DNA from: Edwardsiella tarda ATCC 15947 = NBRC 105688
Lineage (GTDB): Bacteria; Pseudomonadota; Gammaproteobacteria; Enterobacterales; Enterobacteriaceae
DNA length: 6,920 nt
Direction of reading: 5' to 3'
Assembly: GCF_003113495.2 (NCBI RefSeq)
Contig: NZ_CP084507.1
Span: 1 to 6,920, forward strand
How positions within the stretch are numbered: the first letter of the stretch is position 1; each line of letters opens with the position of its first letter. The position numbers and the translations under genes were made by a program. Below the pieces are notes generated by a model. The model was not told the DNA's origin and made no database searches. It worked only from the letters and a program-made list of their open reading frames with translations. This document shows positions 1 through 5,626 of this stretch, piece by piece.

Positions 1-227
1 GCCGCCTTATCCTTTGCCCCCATATCCCAGAACTGTTGAAAAAAGGGGATTAGCATCTTGGTTTTGTCTGTTTTAAGAACGTAAAAGTTTGGGTCAAAGC
101 CGTCATCAGAAGCATATACATAATGCCGGGTATGACGTTCTACGCTGGTTTGATGCTGTGTGCAGGCGGTGAGTGTTATGGCTGAGAACAGTAATGTGAG
201 GTACAGGGCGCGTGTATGTCTTCTCAT
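1..227 (-). CDS. Exc2-like lipoprotein, N-terminal part (gene crosses the window ends)
   Basis: This is the first 75 codons plus two bases of a lipoprotein gene. It starts at an ATG at 227..225 and runs off base 1. The N-terminus is basic (MRRHTR), then hydrophobic, and ends in a lipobox LTAC with Cys22. This marks a signal-peptidase II substrate, and the Thr after Cys suggests sorting to the outer membrane. The mature part contains HYVYASDDGFDPNF and MLIPFFQQFWDMGAKDK, which I recall from the Exc2/entry-exclusion lipoprotein family of ColE1-type plasmids. A GGAG at 242..239 lies 11 bases before the ATG, an acceptable but long spacing. The frame continues without a break at 6920..6725, giving 140 residues in total. 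The family assignment rests on recall. A role in excluding incoming plasmids is inferred from the family name. Confidence 0.8.
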   Translation of the reverse strand, partial: MRRHTRALYLTLLFSAITLTACTQHQTSVERHTRHYVYASDDGFDPNFYVLKTDKTKMLIPFFQQFWDMGAKDKA

Positions 228-413
228 GAAAGGGGGATCTCCAGAGGCTATGTTTTTAGGGATTACGTGGATATGTAACTCCCACTAATCAGTCTTCAAC
301 ATGACAGGAGTCACCGAGCTCCCATCACAAATAAGCTTGGTAATCATGTCACCTCAATGATTGCCATGTAGAGCCCTATCGCTGAGTTTTTGATCGCAAT
401 CAAATTAATAGTG
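228..413. other. Divergent intergenic region between lipoprotein and bacteriocin genes
   Basis: No convincing gene lies here. On the minus strand two tiny reading frames occur: 367..344 (7 codons plus stop) and 347..285 (20 codons plus stop). They are joined by an ATGA stop/start overlap, and the second is preceded closely by GAGGTG. They may be a leader for the lipoprotein gene or chance. I could not find a convincing promoter for the lipoprotein gene. Confidence 0.4.
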
Positions 414-442
414 TTGACACCTAATCATCACAGGAATAGCAT
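414..442 (+). promoter_or_regulatory. Bacteriocin operon promoter
   Basis: A perfect -35 box, TTGACA (414-419), is followed after 17 bases by TAGCAT (437-442), a 4/6 match to the -10 consensus. Transcription would begin near 449, inside the LexA operator, which is the usual layout of colicin promoters. The strong -35 with tight operator overlap fits a gene that is silent until SOS induction. Confidence 0.75.
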
Positions 443-445
443 CAA

Positions 446-479
446 TACTGTATATAAATACATGTGTTTATATACAGTA
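446..479. promoter_or_regulatory. Double overlapping LexA (SOS) operator
   Basis: The two LexA boxes follow the CTG-N10-CAG pattern: CTG 448-450 with CAT 461-463, and ATG 462-464 with CAG 475-477. Each has one imperfect half-site. Together they form a 34-bp dyad, from TACTG at the left to CAGTA at the right, with a single mismatched pair. Paired, overlapping boxes are the known hallmark of colicin genes. They hold repression tightly and delay expression until DNA damage is severe. Confidence 0.9.
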
Positions 480-525
480 CTTGAATCGTCTGATTTTTAT
501 TTTATATGTCAAAGAGGAAATTTTT

Positions 526-2286
526 ATGAGTGGGAATGGGGGCGATAACGCTCACGGTAATGCTTTCGGTGGTGGTCGAAGTCCTGGTGTCAGTAATGAT
601 CACGGAACCTCTCGTGGTTCTACTGGTGGATATGGTGATCATAATTTAGGCGGACGTACTCGTGATAACGGTGATGGAACCTTAACAACAACAGATCATC
701 GAGGCTCTATTACTCATTACGGTGGTCGGGAACGTCCTGATGCAGGATGGAGTCGTGGTGGTAATAGTGGTAATAACAGCCGCAATGGTGAATCACATGG
801 TAGTAATAACTCTATGGCTAAGGACTCATATAGCCATGCAAGTGTAGTTTTTGGGACTCCAGCATTACTTAGTCCAGTGGGAACTTTGTCAGTTTTCACT
901 TCAGGTGCGATTGATGATGCTATTGCTGCTGCACTTAATTTGCTGAAAAATATTCCTACTGCTAATCTTGGCGCAATGCGATTTGGATTATGGGGGGTTG
1001 CAGCTTATGCGGTATTGCCTACTGAAATTGCAAAGGATGATCCATCAATGATGTCACATATTGTGACAGGTCTTCCATTGAATAATGTAGTTAATAGTCC
1101 CGCGACTTCACTTCCTACACAAGAGGCTACACTCATTAACACTCGAGTTGTTGACTTTGTTGATGAAGGCAAACAAAAAATTGGTGTGATAGCTGCGCAC
1201 TCTTTACCTATGAGTGTTCCGAATGTTTTAGCAAAACCAACAGATAAACCAAACGTATTCACTGCATCAATTGCTAGTGATATTCCTGATGTGAAAATTG
1301 GATTCGATTCTCGACCTCCAGTTGAGGTAACTCGTAACTTTTTTAAAAAGGAGACTATTAATCATTTAACCCCAGTTAAAGGATTGTCAAAGATTTCACC
1401 TGCAAAAGCAGTTGGTTTTTGGGGCGGAGCGCGGAGTCGTGATGCTATTGTTTCTTTTCCGAAAGAATCCGGACGTGAGCCTATCTATGTTTCTGTGATA
1501 CCGGTATCTACTCCTAATGATATTAAGTCTAGGCAGGATGATATTGACCGTCAGAAGCTGTTGTGGGATGCGTTTCATCCTGTAGAGGTGGCTGAGCGTG
1601 AGTTAGTCTTGGCTCAAAAAGAGCTAGATCATGCTGATAATGATGTAAAAGCAAAACGTTCTACCCTGGCTAGACTTGAGCCTGAGTTAGCTGAAGCTAA
1701 ATGGAATGCTGAAAATGTTATTCGTGGCTGGGGTGGATGGCAATACTATCATAAAAAACAGGTTAATGCTTATAAAAGTAAACAGGCAGAGTATAGTGCT
1801 GCAAATGCAGCATTAAATAATGCATTAGAGCGACGTAAGGAAAAAGAGAAAAAGGTAAAGGAAGCCAAGGATAAGTTTGATAAGGAAAATAAACGCAATA
1901 AGCCAGGCGTTGCCACCGGAAAGGGGAAGCCTGTTGGTAATAAGTGGCTTGATAATGCGGATAAAGAATCAGGTGCCCCGATCCCTGATCGTACTGCAGA
2001 TAAATTGCGTGGAAAAGAATTCAAGAACTTCGATGACTTCCGGAAAAAGTTTTGGGAGGAGGTTTCTAAAGATCCTGAACTGAGCAAGCAATTCAAAAAC
2101 CAAAATAAGACGAATATTCAAAAAGGAAAAGCCCCTTTTGCAAAGAAGAAAGACCAAGTAGGTGGGCGTGAACGCTTTGAATTACATCATGACAAGCCAA
2201 TCAGTCAGGATGGTGGCGTCTATGATATGGACAACCTTCGTATCACCACGCCGAAACGCCATATTGATATCCACAGAGGGAAGTAA
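526..2286 (+). CDS. E2-like DNase bacteriocin (colicin/klebicin)
   Basis: This encodes a 586-residue secreted antibacterial DNase with the layout of E-group colicins (colicin E9 has 582 residues). Residues 1-100 are Gly/Asn/Ser-rich and look disordered, as in colicin translocation tails. Residues 105-330 match the cloacin/colicin translocation domain ([26 protein letters not shown]). Residues 340-455 form a charged helical hairpin, the receptor-binding region, with a Trp/Tyr-rich tip ([11 protein letters not shown], 401-411). Residues 455-586 are an HNH/beta-beta-alpha-metal DNase with Arg548, Glu552, His554, His555, His579 and His583, equivalent to the E9 catalytic and metal ligands. The exosite stretch [12 protein letters not shown] resembles colicin E2 as I recall it. 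ATG 526 was chosen because GAGG (514-517) lies 8 bases upstream; an in-frame TTG at 481 falls at the operator edge. The frame is AT-rich compared with the mob genes. The target species and receptor are unknown. Confidence 0.93.
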   Translation: MSGNGGDNAHGNAFGGGRSPGVSNDHGTSRGSTGGYGDHNLGGRTRDNGDGTLTTTDHRGSITHYGGRERPDAGWSRGGNSGNNSRNGESHGSNNSMAKDSYSHASVVFGTPALLSPVGTLSVFTSGAIDDAIAAALNLLKNIPTANLGAMRFGLWGVAAYAVLPTEIAKDDPSMMSHIVTGLPLNNVVNSPATSLPTQEATLINTRVVDFVDEGKQKIGVIAAHSLPMSVPNVLAKPTDKPNVFTASIASDIPDVKIGFDSRPPVEVTRNFFKKETINHLTPVKGLSKISPAKAVGFWGGARSRDAIVSFPKESGREPIYVSVIPVSTPNDIKSRQDDIDRQKLLWDAFHPVEVAERELVLAQKELDHADNDVKAKRSTLARLEPELAEAKWNAENVIRGWGGWQYYHKKQVNAYKSKQAEYSAANAALNNALERRKEKEKKVKEAKDKFDKENKRNKPGVATGKGKPVGNKWLDNADKESGAPIPDRTADKLRGKEFKNFDDFRKKFWEEVSKDPELSKQFKNQNKTNIQKGKAPFAKKKDQVGGRERFELHHDKPISQDGGVYDMDNLRITTPKRHIDIHRGK

Positions 2287-2288
2287 AA

Positions 2289-2549
2289 ATGGAACTAAAA
2301 AAAACTATTAGTGATTACACTGAGGCTGAATTTCTGGAGTTTGTAATAAAAATTTGTAGTGCTGAAGGTGCCACTGAAGAGGATGATGATAAATTAGTGA
2401 GAGAATTTGAACGATTAACGGAGCATCCAGATGGTTCAGATCTGATTTATTATCCGCGTGACGACAGAGAGGATAGTCCTAAGGGTATTGTTAAAGAAGT
2501 TAAAGAATGGCGAGCCGCTAACGGTAAACCTGGATTTAAACAAGGCTGA
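2289..2549 (+). CDS. Immunity protein for the DNase bacteriocin (Im2-like)
   Basis: This 86-residue acidic protein is the length of E-group DNase immunity proteins. It binds the nuclease exosite next to the active site and protects the producer until the complex is exported. The family signature DLIYYP is intact, with Asp51, Tyr54 and Tyr55 in helix III, and the C-terminal [13 protein letters not shown] is also typical. The specificity helix (about residues 30-42, [13 protein letters not shown]) resembles Im2 rather than Im9 as I recall them, in agreement with the E2-like nuclease. The ATG lies two bases after the bacteriocin stop, and its GAGGG (2276-2280) sits inside the end of that gene, so translation is probably coupled. 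Expression follows the SOS promoter; I did not identify a separate constitutive promoter. Confidence 0.93.
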   Translation: MELKKTISDYTEAEFLEFVIKICSAEGATEEDDDKLVREFERLTEHPDGSDLIYYPRDDREDSPKGIVKEVKEWRAANGKPGFKQG

Positions 2550-2637
2550 CATGCTGTGCTAAAGGATTAGATTAAAAACATGAATGCCAGTTGTTTATGG
2601 ATGAATAGCTGGTATTTGCACACTACAGGGATATGTT
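2550..2637 (+). other. Leader between immunity and lysis genes
   Basis: This 88-base spacer carries the lysis-gene ribosome site, AGGG at 2627-2630, 7 bases before the ATG. A weak stem can pair ATGCCAG (2584-2590) with CTGGTAT (2609-2615). GGA triplets occur near 2599 and at the ribosome site. Colicin lysis genes are known to be repressed by CsrA at such GGA motifs, so post-transcriptional control here is plausible but inferred. Confidence 0.4.
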
Positions 2638-2790
2638 ATGAATAAAAAAATAGGATTATTTCTGATTTTGGTTATGGCCTCCTTATCTTTGGTAGCTTGT
2701 CAGGCAAACTATATCCGAGATGTTCAAGGTGGAACGGTGTCCCCATCGTCTTCTTCTGAACTAACCGGTGTCAGTGCCTGGTATCGGTAG
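2638..2790 (+). CDS. Colicin lysis (release) lipoprotein
   Basis: This short gene makes a 50-residue bacteriocin release protein. The peptide has a basic start (MNKKI), a hydrophobic core and a lipobox LVAC with Cys21, so it should be lipid-modified. The mature part, starting [21 protein letters not shown], is nearly the standard sequence of E-group colicin lysis proteins. Such proteins activate outer-membrane phospholipase A and make the envelope leaky, releasing the bacteriocin-immunity complex at the cost of the producing cell. An ATG five bases earlier is followed by a stop after two codons, so ATG 2638 is the start, with AGGG 7 bases upstream. It is third in the operon and ends just before the terminator. 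Confidence 0.92.
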   Translation: MNKKIGLFLILVMASLSLVACQANYIRDVQGGTVSPSSSSELTGVSAWYR

Positions 2791-2798
2791 AAAAGATC

Positions 2799-2825
2799 AA
2801 AGGATCTTCTTGAGATCCTTTTTTT
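2799..2825 (+). terminator. Bacteriocin operon terminator
   Basis: A perfect 9-bp stem pairs AAAGGATCT (2799-2807) with AGATCCTTT (2813-2821) around a 5-base loop. It is followed by an unbroken T run to 2825, making a Rho-independent terminator 8 bases after the lysis stop. The same bases hold the -35 box of the RNA II promoter. The segment is very like the corresponding part of pMB1/pBR322. Confidence 0.85.
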
Positions 2826-2838
2826 CTGCGCGTACTCT
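2810..2838 (+). promoter_or_regulatory. RNA II (replication primer) promoter
   Basis: TTGAGA (2810-2815), a 17-base spacer and TACTCT (2833-2838) match the pMB1 RNA II promoter box for box (TTGAGA, 17, TAATCT in pBR322 as recalled). Transcription should start near 2846. The -35 lies in the loop and 3' arm of the upstream terminator. Confidence 0.88.
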
Positions 2839-2845
2839 TCTGCCT

Positions 2846-3376
2846 ATAAACGAAAAAACCACCCGGCAAGGTGGTTTTTCGAAGGTTCATTAAACCGGCA
2901 AGTTTATGAACCGAGGTAACAGGGTGTACAAGACCGCTGCCACCAAAACTGTCCTTCTAGTTTAGCTGTAGTTTGGCTTCGACTTCAAGAACTCTGAATC
3001 AGTAATCTCTTGTACACCCTCTTACCAGTGGCTGCTGCCAGTGGCGTTTTGTCGTGTCTATCCGGGTTGGACTCAAGACGATAGTTACCGGATAAGGCGC
3101 AGCAGTCGGACTGAACGGGGGGTTCGTGCATACAGTCCAGCTTGGAGCGAACTACCTAACCGGAATCGAGTGTCAGGCGTGGTATGAGAGAACGCGGCCA
3201 TAACAGCGGATAGACACCGATAAACCGTAGGGTAGGAACAGGAGAGCGCACGAGGGAGCCACCAGGGGGAAACGCCTGGTATCTTTAAGTCCTGTCGGGT
3301 TTCGCCACCTTTGGTTTGAGTACCGGAAATCATCTGATTTCAGTGAAACTCGCCAGGGGGGCGGAGCCTATGGAAA
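2846..3376 (+). ncRNA. RNA II replication primer
   Basis: This is the primer precursor of the ColE1-type origin, about 530 nt. Blocks recalled from pMB1/pBR322 are visible: TTACCAGTGGCTGCTGCCAG near 3023, the GGTTGGACTCAAGACGATAG block near 3065, the G-run near 3116-3122, CACGAGGGAGCC near 3249 and CAGGGGGAAACGCC near 3263. The G-runs favour a persistent hybrid with the C-rich template, which RNase H then cuts to give the primer. The 5' part folds into the hairpins copied in RNA I. A 13-base inverted repeat (2921-2933 with 3008-3020) adds a long-range helix. The 3' end is placed by analogy at the A5 run. Confidence 0.9.
2850..2952 (-). ncRNA. RNA I antisense copy-number regulator
   Basis: This antisense RNA of about 103 nt pairs with the 5' end of RNA II and blocks primer formation, so it sets copy number and incompatibility. 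Its promoter on the minus strand is TTGAAG (2988..2983), 18 bases, then TAAACT (2964..2959). The start ACAG at 2952 matches the pMB1 RNA I start. The terminal hairpin pairs bases 2870-2879 with 2854-2863 and ends in a U run. A second hairpin spans about 2884-2912. Both hairpin loops show the same CGGCAA on the plus strand. The 3' end is approximate. Confidence 0.88.
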
Positions 3377-3378
3377 AA
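3374..3378 (+). other. Origin of replication (RNA-to-DNA switch)
   Basis: The block GGCGGAGCCTATGGAAAAAC is the conserved ColE1/pMB1 origin core. The five A residues at 3374-3378 are where RNase H is known to process RNA II and DNA polymerase I starts. Replication should leave toward the mob genes, unidirectionally. Confidence 0.85.
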
Positions 3379-3379
3379 C

Positions 3380-3580
3380 GGGTTCCCCGCGGCCTCTTCT
3401 CTTGTTTTCCTCACCGCTTTCTCGTCTGCTTTCCCACCGTTTCTGTGTGTAACTTTTGCTCTGCCTGTTCCTACCGCTCGCCGCAAGATCGGATTAGGGA
3501 GCGGTGAGCTGTGCGAGCCGTGATTCTGTCCGATCGAGGAAGCGGAATATAACCGTGATGTGCATAACGCACGTTCGCTC
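3380..3580. other. Ori-distal pyrimidine-rich region, possible lagging-strand start site
   Basis: From about 3391 to 3480 the plus strand is almost all C and T. It is followed by CTACCGCTCGCCGC and a GAGGAAGCGGAA block, which recall the pBR322 segment beyond the origin. That segment holds primosome-assembly (n'/ssi) signals. Two competing inverted repeats can form: ACCGCTC 3473-3479 with GAGCGGT 3499-3505, and CTCACCGCT 3410-3418 with AGCGGTGAG 3500-3508. A role in priming the lagging strand is inferred from position and structure. Open frames here show no gene features. Confidence 0.45.
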
Positions 3581-3581
3581 G

Positions 3582-3612
3582 TTGCCACAGATATACTATA
3601 AGCCAGTATACA
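3582..3612 (+). promoter_or_regulatory. Possible mob operon promoter
   Basis: TTGCCA (3582-3587) and TATACA (3607-3612) are separated by 19 bases, somewhat long for sigma-70. It is the best candidate upstream of mobC. The nick site lies inside the spacer, so relaxosome binding could repress it. This is inference. Confidence 0.4.
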
Positions 3613-3660
3613 CTCCGCTAGCGCTACGTGACTGGTTCAGGGCTGCGCCCCGAAACCCGC
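3591..3660. other. bom/oriT with nick site
   Basis: The stretch TAAGCCAGTATACACTCCGCTA followed by CGCTACGTGACTGG is the conserved basis of mobility of ColE1/pMB1 plasmids (two blocks separated by one or two variable bases). The relaxase is known to cut the strand reading CTGG/CTTA. Here that is the minus strand between 3603 and 3602. An imperfect dyad at 3611-3630, centred on the GCTAGCGC bases, is a likely relaxase or accessory-protein binding site. The GGGCTGCGCCCC hairpin at about 3640 is also kept in pBR322. Confidence 0.85.
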
Positions 3661-3750
3661 TAAAAACCACTGACGCGCCTGCGGCTTGTCCAACACCGCG
3701 CCGACCGGGAAAAGATTTCCCGTCCGTTCCGGCGTTATCAGGAGGCCGGA

Positions 3751-4095
3751 TTGGCAGAGAAACGCAGCAAAATGCTCACGATGTGGGTGACTGAAGATGA
3801 GCACCGTCGTCTGCTGGAACGCTGCGACGGTAAACAGCTCGCAGCCTGGATGCGGCAGACGTGCCTGGACGAGAAGCCCGCCCGCGTTGGCAAACTTCCC
3901 TCGATCTCGCCAGCGCTGCTTCGTCAGCTCGCCGGTATGGGTAACAACCTCAATCAGATTGCTCGCCAGGTTAACGCCGGTGGTGGTAGCGGACACGACC
4001 GCGTGCAGGTCGTCGCTGCGCTGATGGCCATCGATGCGGGACTCGAGCGGCTGCGGCACGCTGTACTGGAAAAGGGGGCTGACGATGATCGTTAA
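3751..4095 (+). CDS. mobC: Mobilisation accessory protein MobC (MbeC-like)
   Basis: This 114-residue basic protein is the nicking accessory factor of the ColE1-type relaxosome. It binds oriT and helps open the DNA for the relaxase. The N-terminal MLTMWVTEDEHRRLLERC stretch is a ribbon-helix-helix-like start, and LLRQLAGMGNNLNQIARQVN is the conserved core of the MobC family. TTG 3751 is preferred as start because a perfect AGGAGG (3740-3745) lies 5 bases upstream. An ATG at 3772 has no ribosome site of that quality and would remove seven residues. The gene overlaps mobA by 11 bases, indicating coupled translation. Confidence 0.9.
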   Translation: MAEKRSKMLTMWVTEDEHRRLLERCDGKQLAAWMRQTCLDEKPARVGKLPSISPALLRQLAGMGNNLNQIARQVNAGGGSGHDRVQVVAALMAIDAGLERLRHAVLEKGADDDR

Positions 4096-5617
4096 GTTTC
4101 ACCCCCGAGGGCGCGGCGGTGGTGCCGGACCGGTAGATTATCTGCTTGGCAAAGATCGGAACCGCAACGGCGCCTGCGTCCTGCAGGGGAAGCCGGAGGA
4201 GGTCCGGGAGCTTATCGATGCCTCGCCTTACGCCAAAAAATACACATCCGGCGTCCTGTCCTTTGCCGAACAGAGCTTACCGCCCGGTCAGCGTGAAAAG
4301 CTGATGGCAAGTTTCGAGCGTGTTCTGATGCCCGGACTCGATAAAGACCAGTACAGCGTGCTGTGGGTTGAGCATCAGGACAAAGGGCGGCTGGAGCTGA
4401 ACTTTCTCATCCCAAATACGGAGCTGCTGACCGGCAAGCGTCTCCAACCGTATTACGACCGTGCCGACCGTCCGCGCATCGACGCCTGGCAGACCATCGT
4501 GAACGGTCGGCTGGGGCTGCACGATCCGAACGCGCCGGAGAATCGAAGGGCGCTGGTCACGCCATCCGCGTTGCCGAAAACGAAGCAGGAAGCCGCGCAG
4601 GCGATTACGCGGGGTTTACTGGTCTTGGCCTCATCCGGAGAGCTGAAAACGCGTCAGGATGTCACTGAGGCGTTGGAAAACGCAGGTTTTGAGGTGATGC
4701 GCACCACGAAAAACAGCATCAGCATTGCCGACCCGGACGGGGGGCGAAACATCCGACTGAAGGGAGCCATCTATGAACAGTCTTTTAGCGCTGGCGAAGG
4801 ACTTAGAGCAGAAATCGAAAGCGCAGCAGCAGACTACCGGCGAGATGCTGAAAGCCGCATTCAGCGAGCACGAGAAGTCTGTCAGAGCGGAATTGAGCGA
4901 AAGCGAGAAGAGAATCAGCGCCGCTATCCTCGACCACGACCGGAAGCTGTCCTCAGCCATGAGCCAGCGCACGAAAGGGATGTTGCGTATGGTCAGCCAG
5001 ACGTGGCTGACCATCGTTCTGGTGTCCACGCTGTTGATCGCCTCGAGCGCGGGCATTCTGTGGTGGCAGGGGCAGCAGATACTCGACAACTACATGACCA
5101 TCCAAGAGCAGAAGCGTACGCAGGCCATACTGTCAGAGAAGAACAGCGGTGTACGGCTTTCGACCTGCGGAGAGCAGAGACGCCGCTGCGTGAGGGTGAA
5201 CCCGGAAGCGGGACGATACGGCGAGGATTCGAGCTGGATGATACTGGCGGGGAAATAGCACATGACGGAGCTGGAAAAACAGTTGCTGAGCGCATTAGAG
5301 CAGCTACAGCAAGACTACTCGAAAAGGCTGGACGAGTGGGAGAACGCCTTCGCGGAATGGCGGAAAATGTCTGGGCTTATGCAAAGGGAGAATGCTGCAC
5401 TGAGCGAGCGTGTCATGAGCTTGAGCAGGCAGGTGCAGAGTTTGAGCGAGCAGCTGCGCCGGTTGTCGAAAGGCTGAATGTGATCGAATGTCATCGACAG
5501 CAGGAGCGGGCGGCGCAGCACCAGAAAGCGCTGGAGCAGGAACGGGCGCAGTCACGCCAGCGCTACAGGATTCCTGGACCAGGGCGGAACCACGGCGACC
5601 GGGAATACGGCGACTGA
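4085..5617 (+). CDS. mobA: Relaxase MobA (MbeA-like, MOBP/HEN type)
   Basis: This 510-residue DNA relaxase nicks oriT and leads the strand into a recipient through a helper conjugation machine. ColE1 MbeA has about 517 residues. The N-terminus MIVKFHPRGRGGG is that of the family. Tyr19 (in PVDYLLG) is the expected catalytic tyrosine. His97, Glu104 and Asn106 (VEHQDKGRLELNF) form the HEN signature of ColE1 relaxases in place of the usual three histidines. Residues beyond about 235 are low in conserved domain content, charged and helical, because the same DNA also encodes mobB and mobD. ATG 4085 is chosen over the in-frame ATG 4034 since AAGGGGG lies just upstream and the protein then begins like its relatives. 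Confidence 0.93.
   Translation: MIVKFHPRGRGGGAGPVDYLLGKDRNRNGACVLQGKPEEVRELIDASPYAKKYTSGVLSFAEQSLPPGQREKLMASFERVLMPGLDKDQYSVLWVEHQDKGRLELNFLIPNTELLTGKRLQPYYDRADRPRIDAWQTIVNGRLGLHDPNAPENRRALVTPSALPKTKQEAAQAITRGLLVLASSGELKTRQDVTEALENAGFEVMRTTKNSISIADPDGGRNIRLKGAIYEQSFSAGEGLRAEIESAAADYRRDAESRIQRAREVCQSGIERKREENQRRYPRPRPEAVLSHEPAHERDVAYGQPDVADHRSGVHAVDRLERGHSVVAGAADTRQLHDHPRAEAYAGHTVREEQRCTAFDLRRAETPLREGEPGSGTIRRGFELDDTGGEIAHDGAGKTVAERIRAATARLLEKAGRVGERLRGMAENVWAYAKGECCTERACHELEQAGAEFERAAAPVVERLNVIECHRQQERAAQHQKALEQERAQSRQRYRIPGPGRNHGDREYGD
4773..5258 (+). CDS. mobB: Mobilisation protein MobB (MbeB-like), nested in mobA
   Basis: This 161-residue protein is encoded wholly inside mobA in another frame. 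Residues 1-70 are charged and helical (MNSLLALAKDLEQKSKAQQQ at the start). Residues about 78-98 form one membrane segment (WLTIVLVSTLLIASSAGILWW). The C-terminal part holds CGEQRRRCVRVNPEAGRYGED, very like ColE1 MbeB. The known role is to stabilise the relaxosome and aid transport, probably from the inner membrane. AAGGGAG (4760-4766) lies 6 bases before the ATG, a strong site that supports real expression. mobD starts three bases after its stop. Confidence 0.9.
   Translation: MNSLLALAKDLEQKSKAQQQTTGEMLKAAFSEHEKSVRAELSESEKRISAAILDHDRKLSSAMSQRTKGMLRMVSQTWLTIVLVSTLLIASSAGILWWQGQQILDNYMTIQEQKRTQAILSEKNSGVRLSTCGEQRRRCVRVNPEAGRYGEDSSWMILAGK
5262..5477 (+). CDS. mobD: Mobilisation protein MobD (MbeD-like), nested in mobA
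   Basis: This 71-residue protein is also encoded inside mobA in another frame, directly after mobB. It is almost entirely coiled coil: heptad-like Leu spacing runs from LLSALEQLQQDYSKRLDEWE through LSRQVQSLSEQLRRLSKG. MbeD of ColE1 has the same size and character. It is needed for mobilisation and has been linked to entry exclusion in ColE1; its molecular action is unclear. GGGGA (5249-5253) lies 8 bases before the ATG and overlaps the end of mobB, so translation is likely coupled. Confidence 0.87.
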   Translation: MTELEKQLLSALEQLQQDYSKRLDEWENAFAEWRKMSGLMQRENAALSERVMSLSRQVQSLSEQLRRLSKG

Positions 5618-5626
5618 TGCGGGGCG

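Noticed and set aside
481..525. Fifteen-residue upstream extension of the bacteriocin from TTG 481
   Set aside because: It begins at the edge of the LexA operator with no ribosome site, and the protein after ATG 526 starts MSG like E colicins with GAGG at a good spacing.
1770..2096. Minus-strand open frame of 108 codons
   Set aside because: It lies opposite the conserved bacteriocin coding sequence, shows no domain features and has no ribosome site that I can see.
3085..3588. Open frames on both strands in and near the origin
   Set aside because: They fall on RNA II, the origin core and the structured ori-distal segment, and read as Arg/Ser/Pro-rich noise.
3637..4059. Minus-strand frame of 140 codons opposite mobC
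   Set aside because: mobC is well supported by family sequence and a perfect ribosome site; the opposite frame shows no recognisable features.
4034..4084. Seventeen-residue N-terminal extension of MobA
   Set aside because: The extension lies inside mobC, and MobA relatives begin at MIVKFH, which here has its own ribosome site.
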